A stretch of DNA of 64,000 nt from Candidatus Ichthyocystis sparus (GTDB lineage Bacteria; Pseudomonadota; Gammaproteobacteria; Burkholderiales; 2013Ark19i): the NCBI RefSeq assembly GCF_900078745.1, contig NZ_FKII01000049.1, positions 172,744-236,743 on the forward strand. Reading direction: 5' to 3'. Shown here piece by piece: positions 1 to 10,145 of the stretch. The notes beneath the pieces were generated by a model, which saw only the letters and a program-made list of their open reading frames with translations, ran no database searches and was not told the DNA's origin. Numbering within the stretch: the first letter of the stretch is position 1; the number at the start of each line of letters is the position of its first letter. The translations under genes and the position numbers were made by a program.

Positions 1-2
1 AG

Positions 3-1493
3 GCCCAAAAAAATCTTGAATCTGAGATACCATCCATTGCTATGGAAATTAAATCAATTATTGCCAACATAACAAATAATAATGACATTGCAGAGAAAGC
101 CTCTTCCTCTATACTCTCAGTGATAAATAAGTCTAAAAATGAACTTTTTAGTGCCTTAACTAAAAATTATTTCTGTGAATCAATCATAATGTCACCTTTT
201 GCAGGTGATGATTCAATCAAAATACCACTTGCAACATTTAATAGAATTATTAACTTTAGGGATAAAATTTATTACGAGTTGAATAATGTAGAACAAAAAT
301 GCTTAAAATCTATAAACATGCTATGTAGAATTAATGATTTTTATAGTATAGAAAAATTATCTCCAGAGATAGCTATTAACTTTAGAAAATGCTTAGACGT
401 TTTTTCTCAATTTATTAATAATGAATTAGAAGAAAACTATATCTTTATGGTAGATAAAAATAATATTTGTCAAATTAGAAATAATAAAATTTCAGAACTT
501 ACTAATAATTTTATAGCTATAACTAAACATGATTATTTATGCAGAATAAGAGCAAAAAGAGCTGTTATTGGTGGAAATGAACTGTATACTAATAGAGGAA
601 TACACTTCTATATAATGAAAGCACTGGATCCATTAATAGAGAAGATATCAAGACTTATCCTAACTACGTGTAGAGAACTTCATCCTAGTTACAGCGAAAA
701 ATCTTTTAGAAACTTCGAAAGAAATATGTATAAGGGCATTTTTACATTATTATTAGAAAAAATTAAGTATAGAGAATATATAGGTGCTATAGAGTTAAAA
801 ATAACAGAGATAGAATTAAAAGATGGAAAATATATAGATGATTACGTTACAGATATTTTTACCAGTAGAATAGTAAATGAAATAAAAATATCATCTACTA
901 TTAATATGTTTGAACTAAAAAAAATATTACCTATAAAAATAGGAAACAGGCAATCCAAATTGCTACCACATTCATACAGCACTAAAACTGAAAATGATTT
1001 AGAGAGTTATTGTAAAATTTATAACAATTCAATAGGTTCATTAGAATTAACACTCGACTTTTTTTCAGAATATGTAGAAAGTTTCCTGTTTTCAGAAAAT
1101 ATTAGTAATAAATTGAAACTACCTAAAGAATATTCAGATACAATATTAAAAATTAAGATAGACTTATTTGTTTATGCGCTTATTATTCATAGGAAAAAAT
1201 CATATAGAAATAAATTTTCAATACTAACTAGAATCTATAATGCTACCCAAAAAGATAATAATGATATTTCTAAAGAAGAATTAATAGATATGGTTCCAAA
1301 TTTACCCAACATGATAATGGAAGTTGTTAATAATTGCTCATTTGCTCTAAATAATGAGGGCATGATATGTAGCTTAAATAATTCACTTAGAGAAACAATT
1401 GTATCAGATATAATTGAGGAAACTGTCAGCGAATATAACCTGTATATGAATCAAAATATCAAAGTTAAGAAAAGATCTGATGCGATTACTTGA
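3..1493 (+). CDS. Family A large helical protein, 3' part (gene begins before the window)
   Basis: The reading frame is open from base 3, so the ATG at 42 is probably internal. The residues encoded before it (LESEIPSIAMEI) align with LKSEIASIIKEI in the neighbouring gene at 2149. About 497 residues are visible, Lys/Ile/Asn-rich and predicted mostly helical, with no transmembrane segment or recognised domain. It aligns along its length with the split gene at 2149-4730, sharing blocks such as INFRDKIYYELN and LPNMIMEA/EV. It aligns more weakly but collinearly with the large minus-strand proteins at 55036-64000. Function is unknown. An exported host-directed protein is an inference from family size, copy number and lack of housekeeping similarity. 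Confidence 0.75.
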   Translation, partial: AQKNLESEIPSIAMEIKSIIANITNNNDIAEKASSSILSVINKSKNELFSALTKNYFCESIIMSPFAGDDSIKIPLATFNRIINFRDKIYYELNNVEQKCLKSINMLCRINDFYSIEKLSPEIAINFRKCLDVFSQFINNELEENYIFMVDKNNICQIRNNKISELTNNFIAITKHDYLCRIRAKRAVIGGNELYTNRGIHFYIMKALDPLIEKISRLILTTCRELHPSYSEKSFRNFERNMYKGIFTLLLEKIKYREYIGAIELKITEIELKDGKYIDDYVTDIFTSRIVNEIKISSTINMFELKKILPIKIGNRQSKLLPHSYSTKTENDLESYCKIYNNSIGSLELTLDFFSEYVESFLFSENISNKLKLPKEYSDTILKIKIDLFVYALIIHRKKSYRNKFSILTRIYNATQKDNNDISKEELIDMVPNLPNMIMEVVNNCSFALNNEGMICSLNNSLRETIVSDIIEETVSEYNLYMNQNIKVKKRSDAIT

Positions 1494-2148
1494 AAGTAAA
1501 AACTTTCTTAGGTCAAAAATAAATAGAAAAACACCATAATTAAATTAGACAAAGTCCGTAAAATTTGCAACTATGAGGTAAGATCATCAAAGTTATTTCC
1601 TAGCAATGCCATTATTTTGGCATAGAAAAAAATATATATGCAGTTTTTAAAAAATTATCAATGAATATAACTTGTATATAAGTCATTAGTGAATTATGTA
1701 TAAGCAGTTAATTATAATTAAATTGTGCATATATTTATTTAGCAATAACTATGCCCCTAAGTTTGTCCCATACATTAAATAATTAATAGCATCTTATATA
1801 GAAATAGCAAATATTTCCTAGAATATACCATAGACATAGAAATATACTAGCAGCTTTGCTAATAAAGATTAGCCAATATTGTTGATGTTCATCGTGCTTG
1901 CATATTTACTTTGCGGTTCCATATGACTCTGTATACACCTAAAAAGACTATACATACATCTAAACTTCTGACGCATATGTGTCCATCTACTAATAAACAG
2001 CACATGTTTTATGCGCTAGATTGTATTCTAGTAAAGATAGATGCTGTCAGACAATTTATAAATAAAACAAACTCAACACATACTATGAAACTTATTTAAT
2101 GTATCATGTATAGTTGAATTAGTATTGTATATATCATAGGATTTAGTC
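1494..2148. other. AT-rich gap between two family A genes
   Basis: No supportable gene. A 62-codon frame at 1911-2099 starts with TTG, lacks a ribosome binding site and resembles nothing. The segment just before 2149 presumably holds the promoter of the downstream gene, but I cannot pick one out of sequence this AT-rich. Confidence 0.5.
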
Positions 2149-3858
2149 ATGACACCGTGTAGATTGTCATCATTTGATCAGCAGGAGCAGCAAAATAAAA
2201 ATACTGATGGTACTTCAGTATCGTCAGAAGACAACACTACGTTAAGCGTAGAAAAAGAAGAAATGCGTGGAATGTATTTTCCATCAACCAGTCATAATAT
2301 ACCATTGCAACAAACATCAATAAACCAACATTGTAGTTATGATCAGGTTTTATCTTATATCGCCATGGATTCAGAACAAGATGATACTACGGCACTATTA
2401 TATCCACTTTCTGAACACGATATGTATCAATATGATGAATATTCTTTAAATACACCACATATAGGTACACTTAACAGTGTGAATATAGGAGAATATAACC
2501 ATAGTTACTATAATGAAGTTAGTGTAGATGAAGATCTGCCAGACTTATTATTTGAGGATGACAATATTACAAAGCAACAGCAAGATACACCATCACATAT
2601 AACTACTAAAGTAATCTATGAAAAAAAATTAGAAAATGATCTATCATCTAACATACATGTATTCCAGAAACCATCTACTAGTTCATTCCATAGTGAAAAA
2701 ACGCTCTCTAGCGATGGGAAAAAACTCTCAAATACTAGTCAAAGGGATGACTATACAATAGAATCAATGGATAAAAATATAATACACTCTGATAGAGCTG
2801 CAAAAAAATCCAAGCTGGACACTAGCATATATGATCCAGAGCAGGCAAGTACCAGCAAGTGTGGTACATTATTATATGAAAAATGCATGCAAAAAGAAGA
2901 ACGACTTACTTATACTGAAGTTCTTAATTATATTAATCCATATCCAATTAGAATAAGTGCTATTTTTAATAGCATTATTAAAGATAAATGTGTAAGTGTA
3001 ATTAATAAATATATATCTGAAGCATCTGCTACTATAATAGGACTAAAAAAAGGCGCAGTATCAAAAAAAAATGTTTTATTTAAATCAACACAAGAAATAG
3101 AAGCCATTATCGATAGAAAAATGGAATCATTATCACTACTAGATAGATTAATGGAAAATTTTAAATTAACTACAGATATAGAAATAAAAAACTTATCGGA
3201 ATCAATTTTTCCTAAAAACATAATTGAAGAGACTAGAATAAATCTTAAATCAGAAATAGCATCTATAATTAAAGAGATTAGATTATCTATTGATAATAAA
3301 TTAATTTTTCCTACTCCACAACATTATAATATCTCAGAAAAAACATCTAATGCTATTTTTATAACAATTAACAGATATGCTGATGATTTTTTTAATGCTC
3401 TGGCTACAGATCAATTCTGTAGGTCAATCATAATGAAATCTTTAACAGATAAAGATACTAACAAAGTACCACTATCTGTATTTAATAAAATTATTAATTT
3501 TAGAGATAAAATTTATTATGAATTAAATGCTGTAGAACATTATTATTTCAAATCTATATCTATGGTATGTAGGATTTCCAACTTTGAGAGTATAATAAAA
3601 TCACTGCCAGAAATATCTAGCAGATTGGTAAAACATTTAGATAGTTTTTCAGAATTTATTAGTAATGAATTAATAGAAAATGCCATTATTATAAGTGATA
3701 GTTTGAATATTTGCCAAATTAGTAAAAGGCAAATTGCAAAATTTACTTCTAATATTATAAATGAGACTAAAAATGATTATGTACGCAGACTCATAGTAAA
3801 AAAAAAATTATGGATGATACTGGATCCTACTATTATAGGGGGTTACATTTATATATAA
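2149..3858 (+). CDS. Family A protein, 5' fragment of a frameshifted gene
   Basis: This 569-codon frame starts at an ATG preceded by AGGA (about nine bases upstream). Residues 1-250 are polar and acidic, with two similar short motifs: YDQVLSYI near residue 64 and YTEVLNYI near residue 257. Residues about 265-550 match the gene at 3-1493 and, more distantly, the family B proteins. The last dozen codons are out of frame: after the run of ten A at 3798-3807 the homologous protein continues in the frame of the next ORF. The true product is probably a single chain of about 860 residues. Function unknown; not recognised as any named family. Confidence 0.7.
   Translation: MTPCRLSSFDQQEQQNKNTDGTSVSSEDNTTLSVEKEEMRGMYFPSTSHNIPLQQTSINQHCSYDQVLSYIAMDSEQDDTTALLYPLSEHDMYQYDEYSLNTPHIGTLNSVNIGEYNHSYYNEVSVDEDLPDLLFEDDNITKQQQDTPSHITTKVIYEKKLENDLSSNIHVFQKPSTSSFHSEKTLSSDGKKLSNTSQRDDYTIESMDKNIIHSDRAAKKSKLDTSIYDPEQASTSKCGTLLYEKCMQKEERLTYTEVLNYINPYPIRISAIFNSIIKDKCVSVINKYISEASATIIGLKKGAVSKKNVLFKSTQEIEAIIDRKMESLSLLDRLMENFKLTTDIEIKNLSESIFPKNIIEETRINLKSEIASIIKEIRLSIDNKLIFPTPQHYNISEKTSNAIFITINRYADDFFNALATDQFCRSIIMKSLTDKDTNKVPLSVFNKIINFRDKIYYELNAVEHYYFKSISMVCRISNFESIIKSLPEISSRLVKHLDSFSEFISNELIENAIIISDSLNICQISKRQIAKFTSNIINETKNDYVRRLIVKKKLWMILDPTIIGGYIYI
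3798..3807 (+). other. A10 homopolymer at a frameshift, possible slippage site
   Basis: Ten consecutive A residues sit exactly where homology to the paralog at 3-1493 switches frame. The correction needed is one extra A (a minus-one shift). Transcriptional slippage on A tracts of nine or more is known in AT-rich endosymbionts, where it rescues frameshifted genes. A dead gene or a base-calling error are equally possible. Confidence 0.55.
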
Positions 3859-4730
3859 TGAAAGCATTGCATACATCTATAAATAAAATATCGAAACTTA
3901 TCTCAAGTATATGCAAAAAACTTGATAATCCTGAAACCACTAAAACTCTTTACACTTTTGAAAAAAATACATACAAAGGTATTTTCACATTAATATTAGA
4001 AAAAATTAAGACTCAAAAATATATAGCTCTTATAGAATCAAAAATATTTAATATAGAATTAAAAGATGGAGATTACACATATAATTATGTTAGTAATATT
4101 TTTACCAAAGAAATATTAGACGAGATCAAAGAATCATCTGTTATATATATGGAAGAACTAAAAACAGCGCTACCTCAAAAAATAGGAAGACGTATGTCTA
4201 GATTGTCATCAACTGAAAATGAAATTATCTTGGAAAAGTATCGTAAAATTTATAATAATGAAATAACATCACTGGAATTAAATTCTAAATTCTTTTTAGA
4301 GTATATAGAACAATTGTTATTTTCAGATCGCATCAATAAAAATTTAAAATTACCTAATAAATATGCTGATAAAATATATAAAATACAAGTAGAATTATTT
4401 ACCAATATGACTACATTTCATAGAAAAAAATTATATGAAAATAAATTCTCAATATTAACTAGATGTTTTAATATTAGTGAAAAAACTTATTATGGTATTT
4501 GCAAAGAAGAATTATTAGACATAGCTCCTAATTTACCAAATATGATTATGGAGGCTATTAATGACTGCCAATTCGCCCTAAATCTGAGCGGAAAAATATG
4601 TGCTTTGGATGATTCATCGAAAGGATCAATTGTGCCACACATAATTGAAGAAATTGCCAATGAATATACTTCTTACTTGACTCAAAATAATAGAGTCACA
4701 AAAATAGCTAAGAACAATACTAGAATGTAA
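3810..4730 (+). CDS. Family A protein, 3' fragment of the same frameshifted gene
   Basis: This 306-codon frame overlaps the previous one by 49 bases and carries the C-terminal half of the same protein. Its first residues (about YYYRGLHLYIMKALH) match NRGIHFYIMKALD of the gene at 3-1493, and the match runs to the end. Joining the two frames by adding one A to the tract at 3798-3807 aligns the junction with the intact paralog without any gap (19 residues against 19). There is no ribosome binding site of its own before 3810, so independent translation is unlikely. It is a pseudogene, a sequencing error or a slippage-rescued gene; which one cannot be told from one sequence. Confidence 0.65.
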   Translation: MDDTGSYYYRGLHLYIMKALHTSINKISKLISSICKKLDNPETTKTLYTFEKNTYKGIFTLILEKIKTQKYIALIESKIFNIELKDGDYTYNYVSNIFTKEILDEIKESSVIYMEELKTALPQKIGRRMSRLSSTENEIILEKYRKIYNNEITSLELNSKFFLEYIEQLLFSDRINKNLKLPNKYADKIYKIQVELFTNMTTFHRKKLYENKFSILTRCFNISEKTYYGICKEELLDIAPNLPNMIMEAINDCQFALNLSGKICALDDSSKGSIVPHIIEEIANEYTSYLTQNNRVTKIAKNNTRM

Positions 4731-5496
4731 CAATTTACAAATTTGTGATACCTACATTCGCTTAATGCAGGCATTTATTGAGCCAATTGTTATAAAGCAG
4801 TTTCCCAATAACAAAATGCCACAGATTATATGACATCAATAATCATCTTAACACTTACATGGCCAGAGAAAAAAATAACTGATAACATCAAAACTACGTA
4901 AGAATTAAAATAATTTAAACCTTGAACAGACATTAACTTTCACACCGGGTAAAGCAACAATTATCATATCATGATTGTAAAGTTGGAATTGATCTAAAAA
5001 TAACCCCAAAAAGTCTCTAATTTAATATAGTAAAAACTATTTCATTATCTCCCACAATATCATTTGTGTTCAACTAAGATAATAATATAATAAAATTTTA
5101 TAGTGCAAATTATAAAAATTACCACACATCAAATACCAGAAGCTAATATTGATGAGTAAGTACTCTACACACCACCGCAGTTTAACATAAACCAATTTAA
5201 TTAATTTTGTAAAAAATAATTAACTCATCTGTACTAAAAATTATACTAACCAAACTAGTTCTATTAAAAATAACTTATTTAAAGTTATTATTGTTTGAAC
5301 GTATTGAAGTGTGCTCCTTTCATGTAGGCAATTAACAAAAAATATAGCAAATATAGCATTAATATGCTAATTAAGATTAACATCAGTATTTGAGTAATTA
5401 GGTAAGAACTTCCTACAGAAAGAATACAGTTTTTATTTTTTATTCTAAACATGTTAGGCTAGAATTAGATTAACTTTAAAACAAAGCAAGAGGTTC
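4731..5496. other. AT-rich gap before murB
   Basis: No open frame of note on either strand and no recognisable decayed gene. It separates the family A locus from the core block that begins with murB. The last 40 bases contain the murB leader and its ribosome binding site. Confidence 0.5.
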
Positions 5497-6507
5497 ATGC
5501 CATTTTATGTAAAAAGGAATGTAGATATCCGCGATATTCATTCATTCCGATTCCCAATAATAGCTAAGGTATTACTAAGACTGGAAAAACACAGCGACAT
5601 TATTGACAGCCTCCCTATCGTCAGGTCATGTAATTCAAAAGTTTTTCTGGGATCGGGAAGCAACACTGTATTTACAAAAAATTACAATGGCTGCGTGATA
5701 CATATGGCTATTAGAGGAAAGAAAATTCTCACAGAAAATGAGTCATACGTCATGATTCAAGTAGCAGCTGGTGAAAGCTGGCCGTGTTTTGTTGATTGGA
5801 CACTAGAAAACAACTATCCCGGACTTGAAAACTTGTCCATGATTCCTGGTACAGTTGGCGCTGCACCCGTACAAAATATAGGAGCATATGGTGTCGAAAT
5901 AAAACCATTTATACATGGAGTAATAGTTTTTAATTATAAAGAAGAATCTTTCCACTATTTGTTAACTAATGACCTAGATTTACAATATAGGTGGAGCAAA
6001 TTTAAAAGAACGGAGTGGAAAAAAGATCTACTGATAACAGATGTAATCTTCAAACTGCCAAAACAATGGGCACCGTGCCTACAATACCAAAATTTGGGAA
6101 AAATTCTCCCAGACAATCCTTCTCCACGTGAGATAGGAAATGCTATCTGTGCCATTAGAAAGAAAAAAATACCAGCAATTACCGATAAACAATTTCATGC
6201 TGGAAGTTTTTTTCGCAACCTGGTGGTATCTCAGAGTGAGATTGAACATATTAAGGGTAAATACCCGGACGTGCCAATATTCTCCGACACAAAAATCCCG
6301 GCAGCGTGGTTGCTAGAAAAGAGGGGATGGAAAGGGCACGCGCGAGGAAACGTAGGAGTATCCAAAGAACACGCACTAGTGCTAGTGCACAACGGACAAG
6401 GAAAAGCAGAGGAGCTACTGGAACTTTCCTCAGAGATCCAGAAAGACATCCTAACAGATACAGGGGTTCTAATACAGCCAGAGGTAGTAATACACGGGTC
6501 ATTGTGA
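5497..6507 (+). CDS. murB: UDP-N-acetylenolpyruvoylglucosamine reductase (MurB, type I)
   Basis: MurB uses FAD and NADPH to reduce UDP-GlcNAc-enolpyruvate to UDP-MurNAc, the second committed step of peptidoglycan synthesis in the cytoplasm. The 336 residues match the E. coli-type (type I) enzyme in length. The FAD-binding stretch GSGSN is at 53-57 and the core PGLENLSMIPG at 108-118. The expected catalytic residues are present: Arg165 in YRWSKF, Ser237 in GSFF and Glu329 in QPEV. AGAGG lies five bases before the ATG. Type I MurB is usual in beta- and gammaproteobacteria. The 3' end overlaps the convergent rpsT by nine bases. With murJ nearby it indicates a retained cell wall pathway. Confidence 0.96.
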   Translation: MPFYVKRNVDIRDIHSFRFPIIAKVLLRLEKHSDIIDSLPIVRSCNSKVFLGSGSNTVFTKNYNGCVIHMAIRGKKILTENESYVMIQVAAGESWPCFVDWTLENNYPGLENLSMIPGTVGAAPVQNIGAYGVEIKPFIHGVIVFNYKEESFHYLLTNDLDLQYRWSKFKRTEWKKDLLITDVIFKLPKQWAPCLQYQNLGKILPDNPSPREIGNAICAIRKKKIPAITDKQFHAGSFFRNLVVSQSEIEHIKGKYPDVPIFSDTKIPAAWLLEKRGWKGHARGNVGVSKEHALVLVHNGQGKAEELLELSSEIQKDILTDTGVLIQPEVVIHGSL

Positions 6508-6774
6508 GGGAGAAGCAATAGCCTTAATACGTTGACTGAGCCTGCTCTTGTAGCGATTTGCCTTATTCTGATGAATAATTCCTTTGGAGCAGACCTTATC
6601 TATCACGGAAGATGCAGATCGAAAGACTAGCAAGGCATTATCTGTATCACCGGAACCAATAGCAACACGTACCTTCTTTACTGCCGTACGAAATGACGAA
6701 CGAAGACTTGCATTGCGCTTACGTCTTTTCTCTGATTGAATACTTCTTTTCCTTGCTGAGGCTGAATTTGCCAT
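6499..6774 (-). CDS. rpsT: 30S ribosomal protein S20
   Basis: The 91-residue basic protein begins MANSASARKRSIQSEKRR, the typical S20 start. S20 binds 16S rRNA early in assembly of the small ribosomal subunit. It has a very strong ribosome binding site (AAGGAGGAGA) about nine bases before the ATG. It lies back to back with murJ, the arrangement commonly seen in Burkholderiales. Its last codons overlap the end of murB on the other strand. Confidence 0.97.
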   Translation of the reverse strand: MANSASARKRSIQSEKRRKRNASLRSSFRTAVKKVRVAIGSGDTDNALLVFRSASSVIDKVCSKGIIHQNKANRYKSRLSQRIKAIASPSQ

Positions 6775-6827
6775 AAAATGATCTCCTCCTTGAAGCAGGC
6801 AACAAAAAATCTCACTGAGAGGAAAGC

Positions 6828-6857
6828 ATTCTAGGATATTTTATGATCACTATTCAA
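6828..6857 (-). promoter_or_regulatory. Candidate sigma-70 promoter of rpsT
   Basis: Reading the minus strand, TTGAAT (6852-6857) and TAGAAT (6828-6833) are 18 bases apart, about 55 bases before the rpsT start. This is a plausible -35/-10 pair, but in AT-rich DNA such matches arise by chance. Confidence 0.4.
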
Positions 6858-6876
6858 CAAATTTGTGTATTCAATC

Positions 6877-8424
6877 ATGTCAACTAATCGACTACGATCG
6901 CTGGCAACAGTAATCAGCATGACCCTGGTATCTCGAATATTTGGACTAATTCGCGACACATGCATAGCACACATATTCGGTGCAGGAATTAGCACAGACG
7001 CCTTTGTAGTAGCTTTTAGGTTACCAAACCTACTACGCCGCATATTTGCGGAGGGCGCTTTCTCACAGGCATTCATACCGCTACTAAGCCACACAAAAAA
7101 CTATTCTTCTGTAGAAGAAACTCAGCAACTTATAAATCGTGTTTTCACAATCCTAGTAATAACTACTGTATCAGTAACAATATTTGAGTATTTCGTTGCC
7201 AAACAAATAGTGAGTATCTCAGCTCCTGGGTTCATAGGCAAGCCCAGTTTCGATCTTTGTGTAACTTTACTAAAAATAACGTTTCCGTACATTATTTGTA
7301 TTTCACTTACCACGCTATCAGCGGCAATCTTAAATGTGAATGATCACTTTGCTCTTCCTTCAGTTACTCCAGCTATACTTAACATCGCCATGATAGCCGC
7401 AGCTATTTTGTCCCAACTGATGTCAGGAAGTAACAAAATTATCTATCTTGCATGGGGAGTTCTCACTGGCGGTATAGTACAGTGCTTAGTCCAGATACCT
7501 TCTCTCAAAATTAGAAACCTACTACCAAGTTGGGATATCAATTTTGGTGATAAACTAGTAAAAAAACTTATCAAACAAATAGCTCCGGCTGTTCTTGGGG
7601 TGTCTGTTACACAAATAAGCATTTTGTTGAACACTTTATTCGCATCATTTCTAAAAACTGGTTCCATATCGTGGATTTACTACGCAGATAGACTGATGGA
7701 GTTTCCAACAGGAATGTTAGGGGCAGCTCTAGTAACGGTACTTTTACCGGAGATGAGTACAGCCCAAGCCAAGAGAAACTTAGAAAGGTATGGAAACATA
7801 GTTGACTGGGGACTGAAACTTACATTCTTGCTAGCCATACCGGCAAGCGTTGCAATAATCGCAATAGGGTACGACATCATAGTAAGCTTATTCGGATACG
7901 GAAAGTTCGGAATTCAAGCTGCAATAGAAACACAAAGAGCGCTGTCTGGATACTCTGTGGGTTTACTACCCATAATAGCAGTTAAGGTACTAGCACCGGC
8001 ATTTTATGCACAACAAGATATAAAAACACCGGCAAAATTAGCTATCCTGGTCCTAGTAATCACGCAAACAGGAAACATCCTACTAGTTAGGCTCTATCAA
8101 CAAATGGGATTAACGCTATCAATAAGCTTAGGGGCAATGTTCAATGCCACCTTCTTATTTTACAAGCTTAAGAGCAAAGGATCATATGCGCCCAAGCCTG
8201 GATGGAAAAATCTCATAATAAAAACAATCATTGGATCGTCAATAATGCTTATATATCTAAAGATGGTAGAACCAGAGGCCCCAATGTGGTTTCAATGGTC
8301 TGCGATTAAGAGAATATCAATCATCACCGCTATGTGCCTTAGCGGGTGCGTCGTATACTTTATATCCCTGAGAGCTACAGGAATAGATATAAAAAAGTTT
8401 CTTAGAAATGAAAGCCAAATCTAA
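6877..8424 (+). CDS. murJ: Lipid II flippase MurJ (MviN)
   Basis: MurJ moves lipid-linked peptidoglycan precursor across the inner membrane. The protein is about 515 residues with some 14 hydrophobic segments. It shows the family signature near the N-terminus (SRIFGLIRD at 19-27, then DAFVVAFRLPNLLRRIFAEG). A GTG at 6865 would add four residues, but the ATG at 6877 gives the usual MurJ start. Neither has a clear ribosome binding site. Divergent from rpsT; its stop overlaps the convergent ggt by four bases. Confidence 0.95.
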   Translation: MSTNRLRSLATVISMTLVSRIFGLIRDTCIAHIFGAGISTDAFVVAFRLPNLLRRIFAEGAFSQAFIPLLSHTKNYSSVEETQQLINRVFTILVITTVSVTIFEYFVAKQIVSISAPGFIGKPSFDLCVTLLKITFPYIICISLTTLSAAILNVNDHFALPSVTPAILNIAMIAAAILSQLMSGSNKIIYLAWGVLTGGIVQCLVQIPSLKIRNLLPSWDINFGDKLVKKLIKQIAPAVLGVSVTQISILLNTLFASFLKTGSISWIYYADRLMEFPTGMLGAALVTVLLPEMSTAQAKRNLERYGNIVDWGLKLTFLLAIPASVAIIAIGYDIIVSLFGYGKFGIQAAIETQRALSGYSVGLLPIIAVKVLAPAFYAQQDIKTPAKLAILVLVITQTGNILLVRLYQQMGLTLSISLGAMFNATFLFYKLKSKGSYAPKPGWKNLIIKTIIGSSIMLIYLKMVEPEAPMWFQWSAIKRISIITAMCLSGCVVYFISLRATGIDIKKFLRNESQI

Positions 8425-10145
8425 ATGCCTGCCGCCTCTCCATCACGTCTAGGATCAGGAATACCCAACCATTCACCACCAACCCTCTCAATAACCGACA
8501 TGCCACTAGGTTCAGGAACCAGAACTATTTTGTGCCCCAAAGATCTTAAGTGCCTAACAAGATTGAGCGATACCAGACCCTCCTCTGCCTCAGTCTCAAA
8601 TCCCCTTGAAAAAATATGAGCCTCAGCAATATTCCTATCTGGATCCTCATGCCAATCAATGGAACGAACCAAATATCCAACCAAATAAGCAGGAATTGCA
8701 GAACCACCGGATGAACCCAAAACTAAACACGGTAAACCCTGGTTATCAAAAACAATGGTAGGTGACATGGCACTTCTTGGACGTTTACCGGGAGCAGGCA
8801 AGTTTGACACCTCTTCCTTAGGATCTGGTCTAGAAAAATCCAATAGTTGATTATTCAACAAAAATCCATCAACCATCAGACGTGAACCAAAAGCATCCTC
8901 AATAGAGCTAGTCAAAGAGACCACCTGACCATAGGAATCAACCACAGAAATTTGAGATGTAGATGGTCTCTCATTTGAGGTACTCTTGTATTTACCAACA
9001 CCAGAAATGTTACCTGGCTTAAGATCAACAGAGGCTTTATCAGGACTTAGCTGGTGTAAACGAGAAATCTGATATTCCTTAGACAACAAGACATCAGTAA
9101 AATCTTTGTCAAAATTTGTATCTCCAGCGTAAGCATATCTGTCAATATAAGCTGCACGCCCAGTCTCAATAAACCAATGCCAAGCACTAACAGAGTGAGG
9201 AGGAAATTTCAAGAAAGGAGAGTTCTCCAACAAGCCAAGCCATTCCAAAATCATAGGAGCACCTGAGGACGGCAACCTGGTACTACAAATCTTCCATGCA
9301 CGATATCTACCGCACAAAGACGCATACTCCTTGGCGCGATAAGAACTTAAATCTTTCATGGAGATAATATTATCTCCGGCACGATTATTAACTGCCGCAA
9401 CTATATCCTTAGCCCAACGACCTTTATAAAAATTATTAATCCCATTTTTTGCTAAATCCTCAAAAACCTCTGCTAAAGCAGGATTACGCAAAACCATACC
9501 TTCACTTACAACATGCCCCTTTGGTCTATACAAAGCACTCGCGCTTGGATCGTGCCATAACATATCCTCTTTTTGCAATTGAACTGCTAGGCGGTGAGCC
9601 ACAGGATACCCCATGCGAGCCATATTAATGGCTGGTTCAAATAGCTTAGCCCAAGGTAATCTACCAAATTTCTTATGTGCACTATACAACATCGATAACT
9701 CACCCGGCACACCTACGCCATCTGCAGAAAGAATTAGATGTTCAAATTCGTGCCAATTAGCACTATCATCCCTCCACCTGTTGATATTAAAATTAGCTGG
9801 AGTCACCTCACGGCCGTCTATTGATATCACTTTCCTAGACTTTGGGTCATAAATCGTCATAAAACCACCGCCACCAATACCAGATGCTTGCGGCTCCACC
9901 AAATTAAGTACTAGTTCCGCAGCTATCGCAGCATCTACGGCTGAACCACCCTTGATAAGAATAGTCCTAGCAACATTAGTAGCCACAGGATTAGCAGTAA
10001 CCACCATTGCCTTCTTTGAATGTGCAACATCATGTATACTGAAGCCGGTGTGCGCCTCTGGCATACGGGGGACAATTGCATAAGAAGCACTAAAAACAAG
10101 TACAAGTAAGAAGAAAAGTACGGCCCTGAAAAAAGGCATGTTCAT
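8421..10145 (-). CDS. ggt: Gamma-glutamyltranspeptidase
   Basis: GGT cleaves glutathione and other gamma-glutamyl compounds in the periplasm, releasing glutamate and cysteinyl-glycine. The 574-residue precursor has a signal peptide (about 1-23). It has the substrate-binding GREVTP (111-116), the self-cleavage region STSQISVVD (395-403), NNQLLDFS (431-438) and GSSGG (477-481). The usual nucleophile context is TTHxSVVD; here the aligned residues are Thr396-Ser397-Gln398, so which one becomes the new N-terminus is unclear. The start codon overlaps the end of adk by four bases, so the two are probably co-translated. In an intracellular organism it may help acquire glutamate or cysteine from host glutathione (inference). 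Confidence 0.93.
   Translation of the reverse strand: MNMPFFRAVLFFLLVLVFSASYAIVPRMPEAHTGFSIHDVAHSKKAMVVTANPVATNVARTILIKGGSAVDAAIAAELVLNLVEPQASGIGGGGFMTIYDPKSRKVISIDGREVTPANFNINRWRDDSANWHEFEHLILSADGVGVPGELSMLYSAHKKFGRLPWAKLFEPAINMARMGYPVAHRLAVQLQKEDMLWHDPSASALYRPKGHVVSEGMVLRNPALAEVFEDLAKNGINNFYKGRWAKDIVAAVNNRAGDNIISMKDLSSYRAKEYASLCGRYRAWKICSTRLPSSGAPMILEWLGLLENSPFLKFPPHSVSAWHWFIETGRAAYIDRYAYAGDTNFDKDFTDVLLSKEYQISRLHQLSPDKASVDLKPGNISGVGKYKSTSNERPSTSQISVVDSYGQVVSLTSSIEDAFGSRLMVDGFLLNNQLLDFSRPDPKEEVSNLPAPGKRPRSAMSPTIVFDNQGLPCLVLGSSGGSAIPAYLVGYLVRSIDWHEDPDRNIAEAHIFSRGFETEAEEGLVSLNLVRHLRSLGHKIVLVPEPSGMSVIERVGGEWLGIPDPRRDGEAAGI

Noticed and set aside
1911..2099. 62-codon frame between family A genes
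   Set aside because: TTG start, no ribosome binding site, no similarity to anything in the window.
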